DNA of 9,996 bases from Fen-999 sp964469455 (GTDB taxonomy: Bacteria > Pseudomonadota > Gammaproteobacteria > Burkholderiales > Rhodocyclaceae): the NCBI GenBank assembly GCA_964469455.1, contig CAYXZX010000099.1:1-9996 (forward strand). Reading direction: 5' to 3'. The notes below the pieces were generated by a model that did not search any database, had not been told where the DNA came from, and worked only from the letters and a program-made list of their open reading frames with translations. Made by a program: the position numbers and the translations under genes. Positions 5,564-9,996 of this stretch are shown here, piece after piece (position 1 is the first letter of the stretch; each line of letters starts with the position of its first letter).

Positions 5564-6205
5564 ATGATCACGACCCGATTCCTGTTGCCGCTGGCGGTGC
5601 TATGTTGGCTCGCGCCGGCCGCGTCGGCCGCCGAAACGACCACTTTCGAGAGCTGCATCGACGGCGCCGGCCGGATGGTGACGGCGGAGCCCGATCTTCG
5701 CCAAACCATGCTGGTGCGCACGGCATTGGATGGCGGGCGAGCCGTGCTGCGCTACAACCCCGGCGTGCTGCCACGCCTGACTTTCGCCACGCGCCTGTTC
5801 TTCTACGCGCACCAGTGCGCGCGCCCGACCGGGACAGCCGCGCCGGCGCAGGTGCGACGAGCCGACTGCGCGGGCCTGTCGGCGCTGATCGGCGCCGGCC
5901 TGCTCCAGCGCGATGAAGCGGCAAGCCTGCCGGGGCAGCTGGTGTTCACGGACGCGGAATGGGAACTGCTGCCGGGGCCGCCGCGCGTCTTCGACTTCGC
6001 TTCCTGCCGCGTCGGCAACAGCCTGCGCCTGCCGCTGCCGGCCGCGCCATCGGATCGGCAGGCCGACTGGAACGCCTGCGCGCGCGGCTGCGCCGACCGG
6101 CTATGGACCTGCCAAAAGACCTGCCGCGGCGAGGCCTGCGAGGTCTGCGCCGAAACCGGCCGCCACTGCCGGGCGGGGTGCGGGAACGCCGCGCCGGATC
6201 AGTAG
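5564..6205 (+). CDS. Secreted cysteine-rich protein related to a zinc-peptidase-like family, active site lost
   Basis: This 213-residue protein has a clear signal peptide (hydrophobic 6-20, likely cleavage after SAA at about 23). The mature part contains ATRLFFYAHQCARP (75-88), RRADCAG (98-104) and EWELLPGPPRVFDF (132-145). These positions resemble exported proteins that have FFYAHECGHH, then ADCWA, then W-x-x-LPGP-x-R. In them HExxH plus a downstream acidic residue would bind zinc. Here the site reads HQCAR, so the catalytic Glu and second His are gone. That family link is from memory of the pattern, not a search. The C-terminus has eight cysteines (172-206) spaced CX3C-X6-CX3C-X4-CX2C-X6-CX3C, suggesting disulfides or a metal. 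GAGGAG (5547-5552) overlapping the upstream stop is its ribosome binding site, so it is probably co-expressed with the cyclic-di-GMP enzyme. It overlaps the convergent FNR gene by seven bases. Confidence 0.8.
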   Translation: MITTRFLLPLAVLCWLAPAASAAETTTFESCIDGAGRMVTAEPDLRQTMLVRTALDGGRAVLRYNPGVLPRLTFATRLFFYAHQCARPTGTAAPAQVRRADCAGLSALIGAGLLQRDEAASLPGQLVFTDAEWELLPGPPRVFDFASCRVGNSLRLPLPAAPSDRQADWNACARGCADRLWTCQKTCRGEACEVCAETGRHCRAGCGNAAPDQ

Positions 6206-7059
6206 AGCACTTCCGCCCAGTGGCCGCGCGCGACCAGCTCGTTGCGCACGCGTGACCAGGCCTCGGGCGAGCCGGCCATGTCCGCCAGGGCCTTCTCCAC
6301 CTGCTCGAGCATCTCGGTGCTGCCGGCCACGAAGACGCGGCAGTCGTCGCTCGTGAGCATCTCCCACACTTCGGCGGCGTTGCGCGCCAGGGCCTTGTCC
6401 AGTTCCACCGGCGCATCGAACACCGGACGCGGACTGACCGCCTGAAAGGCCTTGAAGGTCGGCAGGTCGTAGTAGTTGGCCAGGTCGCTGTTGACGTCGT
6501 TCATGTAGAGCATTTCCAGGCCCGATCGCGCCCCGTAGAAGAGGCGCACCTTGCCTTCCCAGCGCACGAACTTCTGGTAGATCAGGCGAATCAGGCCGCG
6601 GAAGGGCGCAATGCCCGTGCCCATGCCGATCATGAGGATGTTGGCCTTGGGATCATCCGGCACTTCGAACGGATAGCCGACCGGCCCGACGTACTCGATG
6701 CTGTCGCCGGGCTTCAGGTTGCAAAGGTAATTCGACGCGACGCCTTCGTATTGCTCGCCGTTGAAATCGTCGATGTAGAAGCAGCGGCGCACGCACAGGG
6801 CAAACTCGGTGCGGCTGCCGCCGGCGCGGTCCTGGTCGGCGATGGAATACAGCCGGACGTGATGCTTGTTGCCGTACTGACCCGGCGCCAGCAGGCGGAT
6901 GCAACTGCCGGGCACGCCGTCGAAGGCGAGGTCGCCGGTGCGAAACAGCAGTTGCCTGACTTCCTCGCGCGAGGAGTCCGGCGTGATGCGGTGCGAGCTG
7001 ATCAGTTCGGCGGAATGGATCTTGCCGTCGCCGGCGGCGACATCCTGGGTAACGCGCAT
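6199..7059 (-). CDS. Ferredoxin-NADP+ reductase, plant type, without fused ferredoxin domain
   Basis: This 286-residue flavoprotein transfers electrons between NADP(H) and a ferredoxin or flavodoxin. The FAD-binding barrel has RLYS (69-72), CVRR and GVASNYLCNLKPGD (106-119). The NADP-binding domain has MIGMGTGIAPFRG (143-155), FYGARS (174-179) and VAGS (244-247). It ends in a Tyr after a WAEVL sequence, like the aromatic C-terminal residue that stacks on the flavin in plant-type FNRs. It resembles the reductase half of BoxA-type proteins but lacks their iron-sulfur domain, so it must use a separate partner not encoded here. GGGAG is a good ribosome binding site nine bases before ATG 7059-7057. 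It is the last gene of the minus-strand cluster, 27 bases from its neighbour. Confidence 0.9.
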   Translation of the reverse strand: MRVTQDVAAGDGKIHSAELISSHRITPDSSREEVRQLLFRTGDLAFDGVPGSCIRLLAPGQYGNKHHVRLYSIADQDRAGGSRTEFALCVRRCFYIDDFNGEQYEGVASNYLCNLKPGDSIEYVGPVGYPFEVPDDPKANILMIGMGTGIAPFRGLIRLIYQKFVRWEGKVRLFYGARSGLEMLYMNDVNSDLANYYDLPTFKAFQAVSPRPVFDAPVELDKALARNAAEVWEMLTSDDCRVFVAGSTEMLEQVEKALADMAGSPEAWSRVRNELVARGHWAEVLY

Positions 7060-7086
7060 GGTCTCGATGCTCCCGATCGCAATGGT

Positions 7087-8523
7087 TTACAAACGATACT
7101 CCATCTGCAGCCGGCCCTGCAGCTTCCGCGCCTGCTTGAAAGCTTCCTTGAGGATCAGCCGGTCCAGTTCGTTGAGCTTGTCGGGATCGACGCGGTTGGC
7201 CGCGTCCTCCGGACCCATGGCCTGCTGCTGGCGCAGGCGCAGCTGCTGGATGAAATAAAAGCCGTCGATCACCGCGCCGATGTCGTCGCGGCCCAGCTTG
7301 CCCTTCTCGGCCAGGGACCGCAGGCGCTGCGCCGTGCCGGTCTCGCCAATGCCATTGGCAAGCGCCAGGATGCGCGCCGCGTCGACGAACAGTCGGGCGC
7401 CGCTGGTCTTGAGGTCGAGGGTATGCGGAAACTCCTCGTTCTTGTCGAACACGAAGTCGCGGATCATGCCGATCGGCGGCTCCACCTGGACGGCGTTCTG
7501 GGCCATGAAGCGCAGGAACAGCGTGGCCGACGGCGCGTTCTGCATCAGCCACTCGCGCAGCGCCTCGGCGAGTTCCTCGGGACCGTAGAGCGTCCTGAAA
7601 TCGAAATAGATGGTGGCATTGAGCAGGGCCTGGGGATTGTTGGAATGCAGCCAGGAGCCGAATTTCTGCCGCCACTCGTCCTGCGACAGACACAGTTCCG
7701 GATTGCTGGCCATGACGTTGCCCTTGCACAGCGGGAAGCCGCAAGCGGCCAGACGGTCGTTCACGACCTTGGCGAACGGCAGAAACTGTCCGCGCAGCGC
7801 CTCGGCATCGCCACCGGCAGCGTCGAAAATCAGGCCGTTGTCCTGATCGGTGGACAGGGTTTGTTCGAATCGGCCCTCGGAACCGAACGACAACCAGCCC
7901 CAATCCACTTTCGGCAGGGTGAATTCCTGCTGCGTGAGTTCGATGATGCGTACCGTCAGGTGATCGTTGAGCGACGAGATCAGTTGCGTCAGCGGCTCGG
8001 CGGCGGAGCCCTCGGCCAGCATGCGCTCGGCCAGGCGCTGGATGTCGTCGGCCGCGGCCACCAGGGCATCCATGTCGCGGGCGCCGCGGATCGCCCCCGA
8101 TATCGCCTTGCTGCCGCCGCTCTGCAACTCGTAAATGTCCTCCTGGGAGACGATGCCGGCCAGCCGGCCCGAGGCATCGACGACAATCACATGGTGTACG
8201 CCATGCCGCGCCATCATCAAGGCCGCCTGGTAGATCGTCGAACGCCAGTTGAGCGTCAGCAGGCCGCTGCCACTCATCACCGACATCACCATCTGGTCGA
8301 GATCGCAACTCTTCGCCGCCACCTTGTGCAACAGATCGCGCAGCGTGAAGATGCCGATCGGGCGGCTACCGATCGGCTCGACGACGATCACCGAGCCGAT
8401 GCGGTTCTCCGACATCGCCTGTACCGCCTCGCGCAGGGTGGCGTCGGGCGTGACGGTGACGGGTTTGTTGCGGACGAGCGCAGCGAGCTGGCTATGCAGG
8501 GTAAGGCTTGCTTGGCGGGTCAT
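7087..8523 (-). CDS. CBS-pair DUF294 nucleotidyltransferase-like protein
   Basis: This 478-residue protein has two CBS domains (about 18-70 and 80-135), which usually bind adenine nucleotides. A helical linker leads to a DUF294 nucleotidyltransferase-like domain (about 170-310) and the DUF294 C-terminal helical domain (about 320-470). The active-site signature is complete: SFGSEGRFEQT (212-222) followed by TDQDNG (225-230), the GS...D-x-D pattern of the GlnD/GlnE-like superfamily. Many relatives have a cyclic-nucleotide-binding domain in front of the CBS pair; here the N-terminus starts straight into CBS. The likely role is nucleotide-responsive modification or sensing; the target is unknown. 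In other proteobacteria such proteins are often encoded near DnaQ-like exonucleases and acetate/solute symporters, and the exonuclease is present here too. The ATG has no strong ribosome binding site, and the 42-base gap from the upstream paralogue suggests coupling. Confidence 0.92.
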   Translation of the reverse strand: MTRQASLTLHSQLAALVRNKPVTVTPDATLREAVQAMSENRIGSVIVVEPIGSRPIGIFTLRDLLHKVAAKSCDLDQMVMSVMSGSGLLTLNWRSTIYQAALMMARHGVHHVIVVDASGRLAGIVSQEDIYELQSGGSKAISGAIRGARDMDALVAAADDIQRLAERMLAEGSAAEPLTQLISSLNDHLTVRIIELTQQEFTLPKVDWGWLSFGSEGRFEQTLSTDQDNGLIFDAAGGDAEALRGQFLPFAKVVNDRLAACGFPLCKGNVMASNPELCLSQDEWRQKFGSWLHSNNPQALLNATIYFDFRTLYGPEELAEALREWLMQNAPSATLFLRFMAQNAVQVEPPIGMIRDFVFDKNEEFPHTLDLKTSGARLFVDAARILALANGIGETGTAQRLRSLAEKGKLGRDDIGAVIDGFYFIQQLRLRQQQAMGPEDAANRVDPDKLNELDRLILKEAFKQARKLQGRLQMEYRL

Positions 8524-8565
8524 GGGTTCACGTTGAGGAACACCGCGTGCTGCGGCGCAACAATA

Positions 8566-9642
8566 TTATAGGCTTTCCAGCCGGAAGGTTTTCTGCAGGA
8601 CGAATTGCAGCCGGCGCGCCTCCTTCAGGCTGTCGACCAGGAACTTGCGGTCCAGACCGTTGAGGCTGTCGGTGGCCAGCAGGTTGTCGGCCGGCTCGCC
8701 ACGCGACAGCCGGCGATGCTGGTCGAGCAGCCGGATGCGCTGCAGGTGCCGGAACGCCAGGATGGCGGCGTCGACATCGCCGGCGTTGAGCTTGAGCACC
8801 GGCGCCGCGGTGCGCAGCCGGTCGACGGTTGCCACCGGGGCCACCCCGGCGGCCAGCGCCAGGACGCGCGCCGCGTCGACGAACAGCCGCGCGCCATGCT
8901 TTTTCAGGTCCACGCAGCCCTTGTGGCCGTCCGCGTCGACGAAGTCGCGCAACCGGCCCAGCGGCGGCGATACCGACACCGCATTGACCGCCATCATGTG
9001 GAGGAATCCGGCGGCGGGCGGTGCCAGCCGCTGCACCTGCTGGCGCAGCGAGCCGGCCAGCGAGGCATCGCCATGCAGGGCGCGCAGGTCGAAGAAGATG
9101 GTGGCGTTGAGCAGGGCTTTCGGCTCGGGCATCCGGATCCAGCGGCTGAAGTGCTGGCGCCATTCCTCGACCGACAGGCACCACGCCTCGTTGCCGGCCA
9201 TGATGCCACCGTCGCACAGGGGGAAGCCGCAGACCGCGAGCGCCTGATTGACCTCGCCGGCCATCGCGAGGAACAAGGGCCGCAGCGCCCTCGCCTCGGC
9301 ATGGTCGGTGGCGCTGAACACCAGGCCGTTGTCCTGGTCGGTGACGAAGGTCTGCTCGCCGCGTCCCTCCGAACCCATGGTCAGCCAGCACCAGCCCGCG
9401 GCAGGCAGCCGATGGCGCGCCACGATCAAGGCGATGATGCGGGTCGTCAGCCGGTCGTTCAGGCCGGACAGCACGCGGGTCAGAATTCCCGCACCGGCAT
9501 CCTGCTCGATCAATTCGATCGCCAGGCCACGAATGTCCGCTGCCAGTCCGGCCAGCGCCGTTACCTCCGGAGCCGCGTCGATGCTCCGAGCCAGCGCGGC
9601 GACTTCCTTGGCAACGGGCATCAGGGCGGCCGTCGGGCTCAT
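8566..9642 (-). CDS. Second DUF294 nucleotidyltransferase-like protein, without CBS domains
   Basis: This 358-residue protein is a paralogue of its downstream neighbour without the CBS pair. It keeps the signature MGSEGRGEQT (89-98) and TDQDNG (101-106), plus matching blocks CGFPLC-x-G, CLS-x-EEWRQ-x-F, ALLNATI-x-FD and GARLFVDAAR in the same order. The first 50 residues are a helical region equivalent to the linker of the longer copy. Loss of CBS domains implies that it is either constitutive or regulated through its partner, perhaps as a heteromer. GAGG seven bases before ATG 9642-9640 serves as ribosome binding site. It starts 16 bases after the exonuclease stop, so the two are almost certainly co-transcribed. 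The enzymatic activity of this family is not settled. Confidence 0.9.
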   Translation of the reverse strand: MSPTAALMPVAKEVAALARSIDAAPEVTALAGLAADIRGLAIELIEQDAGAGILTRVLSGLNDRLTTRIIALIVARHRLPAAGWCWLTMGSEGRGEQTFVTDQDNGLVFSATDHAEARALRPLFLAMAGEVNQALAVCGFPLCDGGIMAGNEAWCLSVEEWRQHFSRWIRMPEPKALLNATIFFDLRALHGDASLAGSLRQQVQRLAPPAAGFLHMMAVNAVSVSPPLGRLRDFVDADGHKGCVDLKKHGARLFVDAARVLALAAGVAPVATVDRLRTAAPVLKLNAGDVDAAILAFRHLQRIRLLDQHRRLSRGEPADNLLATDSLNGLDRKFLVDSLKEARRLQFVLQKTFRLESL

Positions 9643-9658
9643 GCGCCTTCCTCGCGTC

Positions 9659-9996
9659 TCAGTACTTCACGCGCGCCAGATAGGTCTTCTGCGCGGCCTC
9701 GAGCGACTGTCTCAGCGTGTGGATGCCCATGTCGGCCAGCAGACCGACCATCTTCAGGAACACCTCGCCGGTGACGAAGGCATCGCCGAGCGCGGTATGC
9801 CGGCCGATGACGTTGATGCCGAGACGTTCGGCGATGCTCTCGAGGCGGTGCGACTCCTGGTTCGCGTGGATGACCGCCGACAGCAACAGCGTGTCGAGCA
9901 CCGGCTGCTGGAACCTGACCCCGGTGCTGTCCTCCTTGAGCTGCAGGAAGCGCATGTCGAACGCGGCGTTGTGCGCCACCAGCACGGTATCGGTGC
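9659..9996 (-). CDS. DnaQ-like 3'-5' exonuclease, C-terminal part (cut by window edge)
   Basis: The last 111 codons are in the window and the frame is open to the right edge. The visible part begins TDTVLVAHNAAFDMRFL, the exo II motif of DEDDh exonucleases (HNAAFD, catalytic Asp). It ends with the exo III motif RHTALGDAFVTGEVFLKM (H-x4-D), then a helix and stop. The exo I motif (D-x-E) must lie beyond the window. It resembles PolC/DnaQ epsilon-type proofreading-like exonucleases. Being first of the minus-strand cluster ahead of the DUF294 genes is a recurring arrangement, so it probably works with them rather than in replication. It is not closely similar to the cassette-borne exonuclease at 891-1766, which has different motif surroundings and a BRCT domain. 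Confidence 0.9.
   Translation of the reverse strand, partial: TDTVLVAHNAAFDMRFLQLKEDSTGVRFQQPVLDTLLLSAVIHANQESHRLESIAERLGINVIGRHTALGDAFVTGEVFLKMVGLLADMGIHTLRQSLEAAQKTYLARVKY

Noticed and set aside
3091..5721. An 876-codon open frame on the minus strand opposite the GGDEF-EAL gene
   Set aside because: It mirrors a high-GC gene in an antisense frame, has low-complexity Arg/Gln/His/Ala-rich sequence with no domain, and the plus strand encodes an unmistakable enzyme.
6751..8571. A 606-codon open frame on the plus strand across the FNR and CBS-DUF294 genes, and a minus-strand one at 6653-8308
   Set aside because: Both are shadow frames of well-supported minus-strand genes, with biased composition and no recognisable motif.
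8605..9774. A 389-codon plus-strand open frame opposite the second DUF294 gene
   Set aside because: It is an antisense shadow rich in Arg, Gln, Asp and His, running across two real genes and their junction.

Overview
The window looks like a chromosomal segment of a GC-rich proteobacterium. Codon use, G/C-biased third positions and the gene set (RmuC, a CACHE-GGDEF-EAL protein, paired DUF294 proteins with a DnaQ-type exonuclease, a stand-alone FNR) suggest a betaproteobacterium, perhaps Rhodocyclales-like. That placement is inference, because no rRNA or other taxonomic marker is present. No tRNA, rRNA, CRISPR array or complete insertion sequence was seen.

Left part (1-2464). The first 211 bases are the 5' end of rmuC on the minus strand. 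A visibly less GC-rich block (about 360-1850) then carries two plus-strand genes 19 bases apart: an unrecognised protein of about 138 residues and a DEDDh exonuclease with a C-terminal BRCT domain. The block has features of an integron gene cassette. It begins just after a GTTAGGT core (363-369). It ends in an 89-base attC-like imperfect palindrome (1761-1849) whose first core contains the exonuclease stop codon. The palindrome's right core is damaged. Directly after it come the end of a DDE-type insertion sequence and the last codons of its transposase. Next, packed together, are scraps of three unrelated genes: the C-terminus of a macro-domain protein, the N-terminus of an SRPBCC/AHSA1 protein and the C-terminus of a VOC/glyoxalase protein. 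This is a decayed mobile-element landing zone.

Middle (2465-6205, plus strand). A small protein made largely of glycine-led five-residue repeats is followed by a membrane-anchored CACHE-HAMP-GGDEF-EAL protein with both catalytic motifs and the inhibitory RxxD site intact. Sixteen bases further on, probably in the same operon, lies a secreted cysteine-rich protein that resembles a zinc-peptidase-like family but has lost the HExxH motif.

Right part (6199-9996, minus strand). A tight cluster transcribed right to left encodes a DnaQ-like exonuclease (its start lies beyond the window), a DUF294 nucleotidyltransferase-like protein, a second DUF294 protein with two CBS domains, and a plant-type ferredoxin-NADP reductase. 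Spacings of 16, 42 and 26 bases suggest one operon. Its last gene converges on and overlaps the stop codon of the middle block.

The best candidate for an undescribed system is the two-gene cassette at 363-1849: an orphan protein plus an exonuclease-BRCT protein, delivered as one mobile unit next to rmuC and then fixed by damage to its recombination site.
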